A stretch of DNA of 64,000 nt from Neopestalotiopsis rosae (lineage: Eukaryota; Ascomycota; Sordariomycetes; Amphisphaeriales; Sporocadaceae), in contig JALGAS010000003.1 in NCBI GenBank assembly GCA_023078685.1, positions 806,001-870,000 on the forward strand, given 5' to 3'. Positions 10,120 through 21,447 of this stretch are shown piece after piece. Each line of letters opens with the position of its first letter. Position 1 is the first letter of the stretch. The notes beneath the pieces are model-generated. The model made no database searches. It was not told the DNA's origin and saw only the letters and a program-made list of their open reading frames with translations. Both the position numbers and the translations under genes were made by a program.

Positions 10120-12970
10120 ATGCAAACAAATAAGGCGAAAGCCGAGGCGCAGGAACGAAAGGCCAAGGTATTTTTGGAATCCTTGGAAAGTCTTGCAAGG
10201 TGACTTTATGCTGACTGCTGCTCTGCTGGATAGCTTGCCAGGTCATACCAAGAGCTCCTTGAGTAAGTGTTACGCATTCATACAGTGGTCTAAACTTGGA
10301 GCTCTGTGCTAATTTTGAACTCCCAACAGCGAGTTTTCGAACAAGGATCTCAAGAATGTCGGAAACTATGGACTTGGGCAGCTGATAGGCAAAGGCTCGT
10401 TCGGAAAGGTCTACCTCGCCAAACACAAGCTTACCAACGGCTCCAAGGTATGGCCTTCGCATCACAGTCCAGAGAAGCTGCATCGACTGACATGACCAGG
10501 TCGTTCTTAAATCTGCCAAGAAGGATGATTCGAACCTTGCCCGAGAAATTCACCATCACCGACAATTTGTCCACCCACATATTGCGCGTTTGTACGAGGT
10601 GATTGTGACGGAGTCGATGGTTTGGTTGGTGCTCGAATACTGTGCTGGTAGGAAAACCAAACATCTTCAAGTTCGGCCGAGAATGCTGACTTTATCATAG
10701 GCGATGAACTGTACAACTATCTCCTGAAGAATGGACCACTTCCTGCCGAAAAAGTACAAAAGACATTTACCCAGCTCGTCGGCGCCGTCTCCTTCGTCCA
10801 CCAGCAGTCTTGCGTCCACCGAGATCTGAAACTCGAGAACATTCTGTTGGACAAGCACGAGAACGTAAAGCTCGTCGATTTTGGTTTCACTCGCGAATAT
10901 GAGGGCAAGTCGAATTACTTGCAGACTTTCTGCGGTACGATATGTTATTCGGCGCCAGAGATGCTGAAGGGCGAGAAATACGCAGGAGAAAAGGTCGATG
11001 TATGGAGTCTCGGCGTTATTCTGTACGCACTACTGTGCGGCGAGCTTCCCTTTGATGACGACGACGACAATGTAACAAGGACGAGGATCTTGTCTGAAGA
11101 GCCAAAGTATCCGGAACATTTACCTGCTGATGCCGTCTCCCTGATCAAGTTGCTCCTGTCTAAGCGCCCATTGCTGCGACCAACGTTGCCGGATATTCTT
11201 CAGCACCCCTTCTTGGCCGAACACGCACCTCAGCAACAAGCTATTCTGAAATTGCGCCAACCACCACCTTTCAGCACGCCTTTAGAAAAGGATTGCTTAG
11301 AACGAATGCGCTCTGCTGGCGTAGATATCGACCAGGTGATTGAAAGCGTCTTGGCGCAGAGATGCGATGCACTGGCTGGATGGTGGGCTCTTCTCCTTGA
11401 GAAAGAGCAGCGGAAAGCCAAACGACGGGAAAGGAGACGCAAGGAGAAGGAAGCGGAAAACAGAAACTCTCGGCGATTCTCTGGTGCGTCGAGTAAGCTT
11501 GAGCGCATGGCGCCGATATTGGACGAGGATGGTATTCTCAAGGAGCCACCGTTGCCAAGAACACGCGGGAGAAGTGAGAGGAGAAGCGCGCACTACCCTT
11601 CCGACTACAATGTCATGGAGCTGCCGAACCTCCCAGAGACTGCTGGATATAGCCCTGACACTGAGATACCGCCGACTCCTATAGACAAGGATTCAGTCCG
11701 CTCTGTCAGCACGTCCAGGCATCGGAGGCCGATTCCACCACCCAAGGAAGGAATTCTCCGCAGTGCGAGATCTAGAGGCTCGACTCTGCATCTGGTGACG
11801 ACTTCGGATGTTCTCAGCCTGAAACCTCCGGAACAGACAAATACAAAAATCCGAAGAAAACCTTCCCAGTCCATAATTCACCACTGGAAGAACTGGAAAC
11901 ATTGGATTGTCGACACTACACGCAGACACAAGCCTAGCAAGCGTGGTACCCAATCAACTCCCAACCTCGCTGAGAATGCTGAGTCTGGCAAGAACTCAAA
12001 GAACCCTAGCCCGAGGCCGCATACCGGCAAGCAGTCTACCTCTACTGCAGGACCACTTACGCCAAGTACTCAAACGCAATTTGATGCTCGTCTCAAGACC
12101 CCCAAGGCGGAAGGCTCTTCGCCAAACAATACGTTAAGCTCTACGTATCAGGGCCCAGCATACCATGGACATCGAATGGCTTCATCTTCGTCCTACAAAC
12201 GGCAGTCGTTGTCACCTGGTCCCATTACCCCTCGATCTAGTGTCCGACGTTCGTCCGCTGGACTTCGCGGACGCAAGTCGACGTCATCATCGCTCAGTTC
12301 GATACGCACGATGCCTCATCATCAGCATACTCATTCGAAAGCATCGTCGACGTCGTCCAATGGTTCGATCACAGCGAAGACGCCAATGAACTCTGGTCGA
12401 TCACCACACCACTCGGTGAAAGTACTTCCAGGAACTCCGACAGGGGCTTCGTTTCCCTCCAATATTCGATTCGCACGCGGCCCACCACTGACCTTGAACT
12501 TTGGGGAAAGATTACCGTCATACGACCAAAGTCCCCCTCCTTTGGGTAGTCCTAGCCCCTTTTCCAACAGTCAAGGCTCTTCCATTTTCTTTGCCAAGCG
12601 AAAGAAGAATGTCTTCAAAGGCCCCATGCTGCAATTTGGCAGCCACAGCCCTGCGCCTGGGACCAGAAAACGAGACAGTGGGAGTCACTCGCGCAACGCC
12701 AGCGCTTCGGGCTTGGGAAGAAGAAGTGGAGAGATGCCCATCCAGGAAGAGGATGAAGAGGAGGACGAAGATGGGTTAGGAGACCAGAGTTTTGACCATC
12801 GTGGGGCTGATGAAGAGAGCATTGAGGAGGTCGACCAATTCAGTCCCATCATACAGGCACCCGGGGAGCTCATTGAGGAGATCTACGAGGCAGCAGCTGA
12901 AGAGAACGAGAAAAATCCAATGAAGTTGGAGCACGGAGGAGAGATTACAGCGGCAGGAACAGCAGCTTGA
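10120..12970 (+). CDS. serine/threonine protein kinase, CAMK-like, with long disordered tail
   Basis: Five exons: 10120-10167, 10234-10262, 10330-10447, 10500-10647 and 10701-12970, giving 870 aa. The start is the first ATG after an in-frame stop at 10087. Kinase domain about residues 39-265: glycine loop IGKGSFGKV (45-53), VVLK with K69, HRDLKLEN (H154-D156), DFG (174-176), then CGTICYSAPEM and DVWSLGVILYALLCGELPF. These features fit the CAMKL/AMPK-related group. After the domain comes a basic segment (EKEQRKAKRRERRRKEKE) and about 500 residues of Ser/Pro/Arg-rich low-complexity sequence. An acidic stretch (EEDEEEDEDG) lies near the C-terminus. It probably acts in cell-cycle or polarity signalling like other fungal CAMKL kinases, but the orthologue is not certain. 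Introns 3 and 4 fall within the kinase domain, which supports the model. Confidence 0.85.
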
Positions 12971-13414
12971 TTGGAGATACCCATGATTTTTTTTACATTC
13001 GGTTTTCAGAAGTGGGAGATAATGGAGGAGAGGAGCAACAAATACCTGGATGAAAGAACGCATAGCTTTGTAGATTCGAAAGATCCCCCTTGGTGGATCC
13101 CCCGCATTATTCGCATTTCTTCGGCGAGGCGCTTGGCGCAAGCGATTTATTTTGTTCTTCGAACCTATGGTGGAAGTAGACGACTTTTTGCTCCGAAATG
13201 GAGACTTTAAAAGGCGACTTTTTGTTTAATAAATGCAACATGAGTGCATAATGTTGCTTCTTTCACAAGATGTGTCTCAGCAAGCAATAATCCATATTAT
13301 GAGAATATAATGGCCAGACTAGAATGGTTGAGGCAAAGACTATGTTTACTTGGAATAATTTTGTAATTTCATAGGACGGGTTTGCTGCCGTATATTGTGT
13401 AATTATTATAGATT
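12971..13414. other. convergent 3' region
   Basis: Between the 3' ends of the kinase (plus) and the beta-propeller gene (minus). AT-rich; no gene seen. Confidence 0.5.
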
Positions 13415-14734
13415 CTATCTGAACCCTCGGTATCTTAATGTTCTTTGACTGTGATTGGCAGTGCCATTGGACACGGAAGCTCCTTGTCCAGTCAGAGCAC
13501 TAACATCGACAGCACGAATCGAGTATCCGTCAAACTCGGAGACCAGCAGCGTCTTGCCATCAGGACTCAGCCCAAACTCGCGCGGGAAGAGCCCCGTGGG
13601 GATCTGGGGGTAGTTGACCAGCTTGCCCTGGGCCACCGAGCTGGTGCTCACCACGCTTAGCCCCGTCGTCGTGTTGTCGTAGCCCCAGCGGTTCGAGTCG
13701 GCCGTGAGGACAAAGTCGCCGACGGCGGCGAGCGACACGGGCGACGTGCCCACCTGGATGGTGCTGACCAGGGCGTCGGCGGCCGTGTCCTCGCACTCGA
13801 GCTTGTCGGCGTCGTAGACCATGAGCGAGTTGGACTCGCGCGTGCTGACCCAGACGTGGTGGCCGCCGGTGCCCGGTATGATGCGCACCGGGTGGCAGCC
13901 CGCGGATACCGTGTACAAGACGGCGTCGGCGGGGTTGGTCTGGAGCGTCTCGATGTCCAGAACCGATATGCTGCCTTCCAGCAGACCGCCCAGGCTGTCC
14001 GTGAGGCCCGTCATCTCGCTCGTGACGTACAGCTTGCTGCCGTCGCGCGAAAACGCCATGCCCACGGTGGCGTAGCCCAGGTTGACAAACCCGCCGTAGA
14101 CGCCCGTCACCAGACCGTTGGGACCCTGCGCCACCTTCCACACCTCGACGTTGCCGCGGTGGCCGTTGATGATGCTGCCAAACTCCTGCGTCAGGAACAC
14201 GGTGCGGCTGTCCGGGGTGACGGCCACCATGGCCGAGTAGTTGCCCGCGATGCCGTTGTTGGCCAGGACGCCCACGACCGAGGCGTTGACCTGCCCGCCC
14301 GCGGCCCGCTCCGGGTCCAGCACCAGCGCGCCGTAGCCCCCCGCGGCGTACAGGGCCCTGCGGTCCGGGCTCAGCACCAAGCCGTGGAAGATGTAGTCGT
14401 CCGAGTCGGGCTGGTCCTCGCTCAACCCCAAATGGGCCAGGGCGGCGCGCGACGGCTCAATCGTGTATTTTAGTACGGGCACAAAGTTGGACATGTCGAG
14501 CACGCCAATGGACCGCCGGATCACTACAAAGGCTATGTCGTTGGTGTAGTAGGCGATGCCAAAGGGGTGGTGGTCGAGGCTCAGGGCCGCCGTCGTGAAG
14601 TTGAGGGCATCTTGCGCTGGGGCCGTGGTGCCGCAGGTTGGAAAGGCGTGGCAACTCGGTATTACTATAACATTGATGGCGAATAAGAGTAGTAGAGCCA
14701 ACGACTTGGAGAATGGAAGACTATTCATTATCAT
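13415..14734 (-). CDS. secreted beta-propeller (YVTN/lactonase-like) protein
   Basis: Intronless, 439 aa. An N-terminal signal peptide (SLALLLLFAINVIVIPSCHA) precedes repeats of the type VLSPDRRALYAAG, VAVTPDSRTVFLTQ, MAFSRDGSKLYVT and LSPDGKTLLVSE. These recur every ~45-60 residues, as in seven-bladed propellers of the YVTN/lactonase superfamily. Several N-glycosylation sequons (NFT, NAS, NYS, NTT, NGT, NHS) support secretion. Fungal members include putative muconate-lactonising-type enzymes, but the fold is also used for non-enzymatic binding, so catalytic activity is only a possibility. The gene body is GC-rich, which produces long shadow frames on both strands. About 2.8 kb away lies a secreted intradiol dioxygenase gene. 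Confidence 0.8.
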   Translation of the reverse strand: MIMNSLPFSKSLALLLLFAINVIVIPSCHAFPTCGTTAPAQDALNFTTAALSLDHHPFGIAYYTNDIAFVVIRRSIGVLDMSNFVPVLKYTIEPSRAALAHLGLSEDQPDSDDYIFHGLVLSPDRRALYAAGGYGALVLDPERAAGGQVNASVVGVLANNGIAGNYSAMVAVTPDSRTVFLTQEFGSIINGHRGNVEVWKVAQGPNGLVTGVYGGFVNLGYATVGMAFSRDGSKLYVTSEMTGLTDSLGGLLEGSISVLDIETLQTNPADAVLYTVSAGCHPVRIIPGTGGHHVWVSTRESNSLMVYDADKLECEDTAADALVSTIQVGTSPVSLAAVGDFVLTADSNRWGYDNTTTGLSVVSTSSVAQGKLVNYPQIPTGLFPREFGLSPDGKTLLVSEFDGYSIRAVDVSALTGQGASVSNGTANHSQRTLRYRGFR

Positions 14735-16743
14735 TGATCTCGTGTGATGCCCGTCACCATCGGGGGCAGATCAATGTCGGTTTTGAAAGAGCACAATTGC
14801 TTGGCGCAGTTGCGAGCTGGCCAGCGAGAGGCCATTCAACCAACAGAGGACAGTGGCAGACTGGCACTGGCCCATACGATATACCCCTTGATGAGCATGA
14901 TGGACCCGACTCGAACTGCCTGAATTCAAGATCCTCAGATAAAGATGTTGCACGTGCAGTAATTGGGCTGAATCAATGTAGCATACGTCCGCACATTAAA
15001 GGCAGATTATAGATAGTGGATAGTAGCGCTTGGTAAGTTGGTAGTCCACCCCCACACCCTCGGCAATAAGGCATTTTTGTGGCATAGTCGCACGGAGGAG
15101 TCTTGGCGACCATCTGTCAGAGGCCAGACTGCTGGCTATTGCTCGCCGAACCTGCCTATCTTAGAAACTATTGCGACGGGGGTACCTGCGACGTGGGAAG
15201 TGTCTTGGGAACGGGTATGTTGTTTTTGGGAATTACTTGTTCCAGAAAGACACAATCAGAGGTCTCGGATGTCGGACCAGAGATAATGAGGAGGGATTTC
15301 AGCTGAGTATGGCATATGCAATGTGAGCTTGAGTGTTCAGCATGTCGTATTTGCGGCAAACTTTACCGGTGATGTTACCCTCTTCACCGAGACCGAGAGC
15401 CGATTTTTTAATCGTGGAGTTCAGAAGGAGATTCAATTCATACTCAATCGTCAGGCGGCTCGTTTTGTTATCGAGCACAGCGAAGCGTGTTATACGCGAC
15501 GGTAGAGTAGATGATGTGCAGTAGTGACGGTTGATGCACTAAAAATATTTTGTAGCTTTTACGATTACGACCCCATCGAGAATACGGATGGATAAATCTC
15601 ATTACACTTTATTGCAGGCGAATGTCAATCAGATCTATGTTGATTCGCAAAAGATTCATCATTCTATATATAACTCAAAAAGAAATGGAGTTCCAGGCAC
15701 AAATTCTATCTATTGAATTGCCAGCGTACGTGGACAAAAAAGTTTGCTACAACTACCTGTCAGCTGCTGCAGCGGCGGCACACCCCTCCAGACACAATAG
15801 TCTTTCGCCCTCAAGCAAATGACCATTTCCTTCACCAAGACACTGGGCAGTCGTTACACAACGCACTGCCTGTGAGCCCTGCACACTCTCAGGCGTTTTC
15901 GCATCACATTTTCCCGGCTATTTCATGGTTCCTCGGATTTACGAGGGCATGGCACTGACGGGCGGACTCTTTCCCCTCGCCTAGCTACCACGCGCTTCTC
16001 GACGGACTTGTCATCGTCCACTAAATAGCTCTGTTGGTACGTAAAGCTGTTGTGTATGAATTATGACCACGACTCAATGCAACAGACCGTTACGCTATCG
16101 CGTGCGGGACCTGCTACAGCTGATACTCGGTATTAGAAGTTTGGCACTTGTCGAAACATACTATAGAGCGTCTCCACTTATTTCATCGTCGTGGGGCTCG
16201 TGATGTGGTGGGAGCTTGCTTGCTGCCAAACATTGTGGAATGGAAAGCAAAAAGAGCGCCATAACAACTCGTCATCTGTCATAGCAGTTGGCAAATCCCT
16301 CTAGCTATGTAAACACGAGCTGTATAATCTGCAGTGACACGATTTAATTACTCATCTGGGATTCCCGAGGCTACTAGCTTCGTACTCTAATTTGAGTCGG
16401 CGTTCAACATTCCCGGCAGTACGAGGATGGTTAGGATATTGGGGTACGATTGTGTACCATGTGTTCTGCTCGTGTGGTTCACAGTGGATGTCCAGTTCGA
16501 GAGTACACTCTGAATTATGGCCACGAGTTGATCGCGCCAATTCATTGCACCCTACGACACAGAATGGATCGACTATCACTCGGTATTGCCACAAGATTTA
16601 ATTGTTGCGACTTATATTTGCCATCTGGCGTGGGCAGGGAGAATTTCATAAGGGTAAGATTGTCACTGTAGCTCGTTACTCGACAAGAGTCAGGGCCCCA
16701 GAGCCTAGCAAACCCGGCGTTCAAGGCAAACCCATCCTGCCAT
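14735..16743. other. 2-kb intergenic stretch, no gene seen
   Basis: AT-rich. Several short frames exist but none has a convincing start, splice pattern or protein motif. Includes the promoter of the beta-propeller gene and the 3' flank of the NIF3-type gene. Confidence 0.45.
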
Positions 16744-17133
16744 CTAGAAATCCTCAATTCTGTAAACTTCATACGCAGGCTCCTCATACGGGTGCGCGCT
16801 GATCGCGTTCCCAGTCAGCCTTATCTGCCCCCCGGTACCCAGGAGATTGGGGGGAATCCCAACTTACTTCTTGAGCGCCTCGACAGACTTCCTGGCCACG
16901 TCCTCGGAGGGACACAGAGTCTCGATGCGCAGCTCCTCGGTGTGCTCCAGCTTGTCGAGCTGGCCGGTGTGCGGGTTGGCGGCGCCGATGGGGCGGAACT
17001 GTCCGGTGCCGACCGAGGTGTAGCAGCACTGGGCGTAGTTTGGGTACCGCCCCGCCCCGGCGTCGAAGATGGCCGTCTTGACTGCCTCGGCGGCGGCGGT
17101 GGGGACGAAGAAGACGAGTTTGAAACGCGACAT
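16744..17133 (-). CDS. stand-alone NIF3-type (YqfO C-domain-like) small protein
   Basis: Two exons, 17133-16868 and 16798-16744, encode 106 aa. The 69-nt intron (GTAAGT donor, CTGAC branch, CAG acceptor) removes an early stop and restores the conserved ending AHPYEEPAYEVYRIEDF. The N-terminus FKLVFFVPTAAAEAVKTAIF, the GAGRYPNYAQCCYTSVGTGQ motif, FRPIGAANPHTG and LEHTEELRIETLCP match the ferredoxin-like insert domain found inside bacterial NIF3/YqfO proteins. Here it forms the whole protein. Members of this small family are cytosolic and of uncertain function, sometimes annotated as NGG1-interacting factor 3. No metal-binding half of NIF3 is present. Confidence 0.85.
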
Positions 17134-17514
17134 TGTTTAAAGAACTTGCAGGATGATGAGTTTGACTTGGTATGAATGTATGCTGGTGTCGTGGTGAAGC
17201 AATAAACAACAAGAAATATGCCGAGTGTCGAAAAAATCATGACCAAGCGGGGCTGGCTGTCCTGTTACAAGTCGGGCGCAATGCACCCCTCCAACTCAAG
17301 TATCTCATTGGTGACATTCTCCAACTCCATCACTATGCATTTGTCCAGGATACACTCTTTTTAATGATGCATGCGATTAGGATGCTTGTGTGGAACTGCT
17401 CATCAGAAAGATTTTACTTTTCAATTATTTTCCAACGATATCCCTGGCTAAAGTAGGTATTATCATACATCTCGCCTCAATCCGCCTTACATGTCAATAA
17501 AATGCATATTGTAT

Positions 17515-18709
17515 CTATTCGCTCGGGGGAGGTCCAGGTGGAGCACTATTGTTCTTGGCAGGGTTGACCATTCCTCCGTCCTCGTAGTAGAAGGCAGCAG
17601 GGCTAACACTCGAAGCCTTGGTCGTGTTGATGCCAAAAGCGACCCAACCAAACAGACCATCGGCGATGCTTTCGCTGAGCAGCGTGTACTGGAAAACCGG
17701 GTCGATACCGTCGGTTCTGGTCTCGCCCTGGAGAACATTGTCGTCCTCGTTGGTAGTGACCGGCTGCCAGTTGGTGTTGTAGGGCTCAAGTAGCTCGACG
17801 GCATCAATGAGATCTTGATCAAAGAATGTCTGACCGACGTGGCTCGACCAGATGGCGTTTCCGATCGTGTCGTTAGACATGACGGTCGAGTTGGCGGCGT
17901 GAACGAGAATGTGGATGTGATTGGTACGAGACAGGTAGTGACCAGGGAAGATGGTCTCAAACTGTGCAACACCGTCCTCATCCGTCTTTTGGATTCCACG
18001 GAGGAAGGTGGCGTCAATATTGTCGGTATCAGCCTGGTTGCCGTTGCCTCCAGCTACAATGCCAGAGTATACACCCGTGGCATTGCAGTGCCACATCTCG
18101 ACGTAGACATCGGGTACGGGCTCGCACGTATCAATGTTGATCACTTGGTAGTCGAGGATTGTGTCGACACCTTCCTGCTCCTCAATGATGTTTTCGCGAA
18201 CATATTCACCACCAACGTCTAATTGGCTCGATGTTAGAGAGTATTGTAGTCGTCAGAGAACGGTCAATGCTTACAGTACGGCCCCTGGGTTGCTTCAGGA
18301 CTAAGGAGGCAAGAGCCATTGACACCACTGAACAACTCGTCGGCGGGAGTGTCCATTGTATATCCAAGGTCAGTTGCGTTGTGAGACGTTCCCAAGACAG
18401 TGCCGAGGTCACGCTTCTTCAAGCCTCCTATGATTTGATGAGTATAACATACAGACGTGTATAAATGTAAGGCAACGTACTCTTGGCTCTTGCGTCCTCG
18501 AGCTTGGCTTGTCGTCGAGCAACATTCCGTCTCTCGACTCCCCGTGCCTTGAGTGTCTCTGCGCAGTGAGCAAGGTTGGTACGCTTGACGGAGCTGAGAT
18601 ATTCCTGACGAGCGGCAATCTCTTTGTTGACATCGTGACCAGGATGAGCAAGCACGGTAGAGCTCGACAACAGGATCAAGCCCGAGAGGATGCTTGGAGT
18701 GAAACGCAT
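17515..18709 (-). CDS. secreted intradiol ring-cleavage dioxygenase
   Basis: Three exons, 18709-18481, 18427-18275 and 18218-17515, encode 361 aa. The two introns (52 and 55 nt) have GTACGT and GTAAGC donors. A signal peptide (TPSILSGLILLSSSTVLA) is followed by a region found in fungal extracellular members. Then comes the PF00775-type core with likely Fe(III) ligands Y178 (NATGVYSG), Y222 (FPGHY), H228 and H230 (TNHIHILVH). The C-terminus is a flexible Gly/Pro tail. The reaction expected is oxidative cleavage between the two hydroxyls of catechol-type aromatics, giving muconate-type diacids outside the cell. There are multiple N-glycosylation sequons. The extracellular location points to breakdown of plant phenolics, but the substrate is not readable from sequence. 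Confidence 0.88.
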
Positions 18710-20112
18710 GATGACCGAGACTCTGATATATGCTGACTGGACACACAAGTAAAGAAGCTGTGAGTTGTCTCTCATGACTTCCCATCACATCGCCATGTCG
18801 TTGCCTCTTATGTGAAGATCACGACCGGAAATCCGCCGGGTCGCCTCCCAGCCAAGAGCTCAATTACCATTTTCGGGTGCGAATACATTGGTGAGGACGT
18901 CAGCCTCCGCGGCTCAGAAATGATGTCGACCCATTTTCAGGACGGACGATGTATCCCAACTCCCGAGTCTGGCAACGTGCGTGTGCGGCTCTGCAGGTAC
19001 GAGCAAACGTTTCTGCAGATCTTCCTTCGCTCAATGGCAAGTAAATAAGGAACGCGGGAACGGCAACCCACATTCCGTCCCTTGCCCACGAGAAAGCCTC
19101 TGTCTGGGCATGCGAGGAGTTGAAACGATATATAATGCCATAATGTCGTTGCCCAATGGCAGAATCTCCATTGTCAAGCAGGTTGGCCAAAGTGGAGAGC
19201 CGTATTCTACGTCCTGCCTAGGACAGCTAGGGCACCGCGTAAGCCGTCCAGGACCCTGGATTTCATATCCCAGCAGAGATCTTGGCAACCCTACTCTTGT
19301 GACTGTGACGAGGAATTGAACTTTCACTGAGGTCTTCCATCTCATCACTTGAGATTTTATTTGACCTCTCGTTTTCTAACCGTTGTGCAAAGACAGCACA
19401 TATGGAAAGTATTCACGGCATGTATGTATTAAGAACATCTGCTTGGAACGAAATGTGCATTGGAGGTGGTTCATTACATCTGTGGCCAGGGGGTTGGCCT
19501 ACTATTTGACTACAGTGCATCAGTGCTTGGAGGTGCGTTAGTACTGGGATCGTAAAATACTTAAATTTATGCTTGTTTCCCATCGCTTCGCTCTAAAGAT
19601 TGGAGTACCTGCTTCATGTCTAGGTAGGTAATGGGACATTCCATGTCAGCTAATGTACCTAAGAGACTCCTGAAGAGTGGATAACGCGGAGTGCTACTGA
19701 CTTCAACCACTGTCCGCTTGTAGTCATGCGTACTCTGATTCTGTCACTCAGATCACCGAGGAAAAGAAAGCCATTAGCATGAGGAAGATGAGAAGAGAGT
19801 TGTAATTATGGTTAATCGATTTGTGGATCTAGTATAGCGGCCAATGGCGCGGATGGCTTTCTACCATGTACTTACAGAGTACGTCATCCCTGTAAACGCT
19901 GGAGCTCCACCAAAGCTTTCCCGTTATCGTTCTTTTTGGAGCTTCGGAGCACAGCGACAACTTCAACCCCTCCCAAAATCGTCCAGGTGCATTCGGGTTG
20001 AGACAATTTGCAAACTTTGACTGCAGGTCCGGCACGAGTCAATTGGACGGCTGTAAATCAAGTTTCGTTCTAGTTCTTGGACACATTGCCTCATTGGAGC
20101 TCGCCTTTCACC
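18710..20112. other. intergenic, divergent promoter region
   Basis: Between the intradiol dioxygenase (minus) and the M20 peptidase (plus). No supported gene; short frames on both strands near 19000-19350 are unconvincing. Confidence 0.5.
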
Positions 20113-21372
20113 ATGAGACTGCAAACCCAGCTTCCGTCGGCCCTCTTTGCTGGTGCCAGCGTCGCGTCTCACCTATTCGGCGGTGCCTCGTCATCCTCGC
20201 AGACAATTCTCTCGTCGTCCGACTCCGACTCTTCCTCAGCGCCGCATTATCGCGAGACGCTCCTGCAACTTCACAAGTCTCTCATTGAGATCCCTTCCGT
20301 GTCGGGTTCTGAGGATGCTGTCGGGCATTTTCTTGCCGATTACTTGACCGATCTCGGCCTCCGGGCTGAGCTCCAAGCTGTGCCTTCATCGAACGGAGCC
20401 GCCGATGAGGAGCCGAGATACAATGTGCTCGCTTGGCCGACGAAAGCCAAGACACCGAGGCCGAGGGTGCTCGTCAGCAGCCACATTGATACCGTGCCGC
20501 CATTCATTCCGTACTCAATCTCGGAGGGCGACCAGGTGACCGGCGACACTGAGATCAGCGGCCGCGGCAGCGTGGACGCAAAGGCCGCTGTGGCGGCGCA
20601 AGTGACGGCGCTCCTGGACCTGATTCAGTCCCCGGAGCACGAAGACTTCCCGGCCGAGGAGGTTATGCTCCTATTCGTCGTCGGCGAAGAGACCATTGGC
20701 GATGGCATGCGACACTTTTCCGACTCCCTCCAGCAACTCGAGCCGAAGGCGACCTTTGATGCGGCCATTTTTGGAGAGCCAACCGAGGGCAAACTTGCAT
20801 GTGGGCACAAAGGCTTCCTGGGCTGCACTGTCAAGGCCACTGGCCACGCGGGTCACTCTGGGTACCCGTGGCTGGGCAAGAGCGCCAACGAGGTACTGAT
20901 GCGAGGCCTGGTCAAGATCCTGGATGCGGACCTGGGTAGCAGCGAGAGGCTGGGCAACACGACTGTCAACGTGGGCAAGTTTGAGGGAGGTGTCGCAGCC
21001 AACGTCATTCCCGAGAAGGCCGAAGCCAAGATTGCCGTGCGCATCGCTATTGGACCCCAGGAGACGGGCGCAGTGGTTATCGAGGAGAGGATTCAAAAAG
21101 TCCTCAAGAGCGTCGACGACGAGGCATTCGACCTTAGCTGTACCAATGGTTACGGTGCGATTGATTGCAACTGTGAAGTTAGTGGATTCGAGAACATTAC
21201 TGTCAACTACGGTACAGACGTTGCCAACCTCAAGGGAGATCACACAAGATACCTGTACGGACCTGGAACGATCTTTGTCGCTCATGGACCAAACGAGGCA
21301 CTCAAAGTCAAGGATCTTGAAGCTGCGGTTGAGGGCTACAAGAAGTTGATCTTGCACGCTCTCAAGAACTAG
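20113..21372 (+). CDS. secreted M20-family metallopeptidase (carboxypeptidase / ArgE-like)
   Basis: Intronless, 419 aa from the ATG at 20113 (CACCATGAG context); the frame upstream has no earlier ATG. The N-terminus is a signal peptide and a Ser-rich linker. The di-zinc M20 motifs are all present: SSHIDTV (H124), GRGSVDAK (D155), catalytic GEE (E192/E193), GEPTEG (E222) and AHGPNE (H391). The dimerisation insert contains the typical GHAGHSGYPWLGKSA stretch. Fungal secreted members are annotated as probable carboxypeptidases or acetylornithine-deacetylase-like enzymes. Cleavage of an acyl-amino acid or C-terminal residue is expected, with specificity unknown. The stop lies about 75 bp from the stop of convergent MRI1. 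Confidence 0.88.
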   Translation: MRLQTQLPSALFAGASVASHLFGGASSSSQTILSSSDSDSSSAPHYRETLLQLHKSLIEIPSVSGSEDAVGHFLADYLTDLGLRAELQAVPSSNGAADEEPRYNVLAWPTKAKTPRPRVLVSSHIDTVPPFIPYSISEGDQVTGDTEISGRGSVDAKAAVAAQVTALLDLIQSPEHEDFPAEEVMLLFVVGEETIGDGMRHFSDSLQQLEPKATFDAAIFGEPTEGKLACGHKGFLGCTVKATGHAGHSGYPWLGKSANEVLMRGLVKILDADLGSSERLGNTTVNVGKFEGGVAANVIPEKAEAKIAVRIAIGPQETGAVVIEERIQKVLKSVDDEAFDLSCTNGYGAIDCNCEVSGFENITVNYGTDVANLKGDHTRYLYGPGTIFVAHGPNEALKVKDLEAAVEGYKKLILHALKN

Positions 21373-21447
21373 GTGACGTACTGATAATACGAGGTAGATA
21401 CTCGATTTTGTTTGTATTTCTATAGCGTATGGATCTATCAACAGCGA

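Noticed and set aside
13560..14473. Long frames on both strands within the beta-propeller gene
   Set aside because: Compositionally biased shadows; the 439-aa frame with signal peptide and repeats is the real one.
20671..21441. 256-codon minus-strand frame
   Set aside because: Antisense of the M20 peptidase, no family features.
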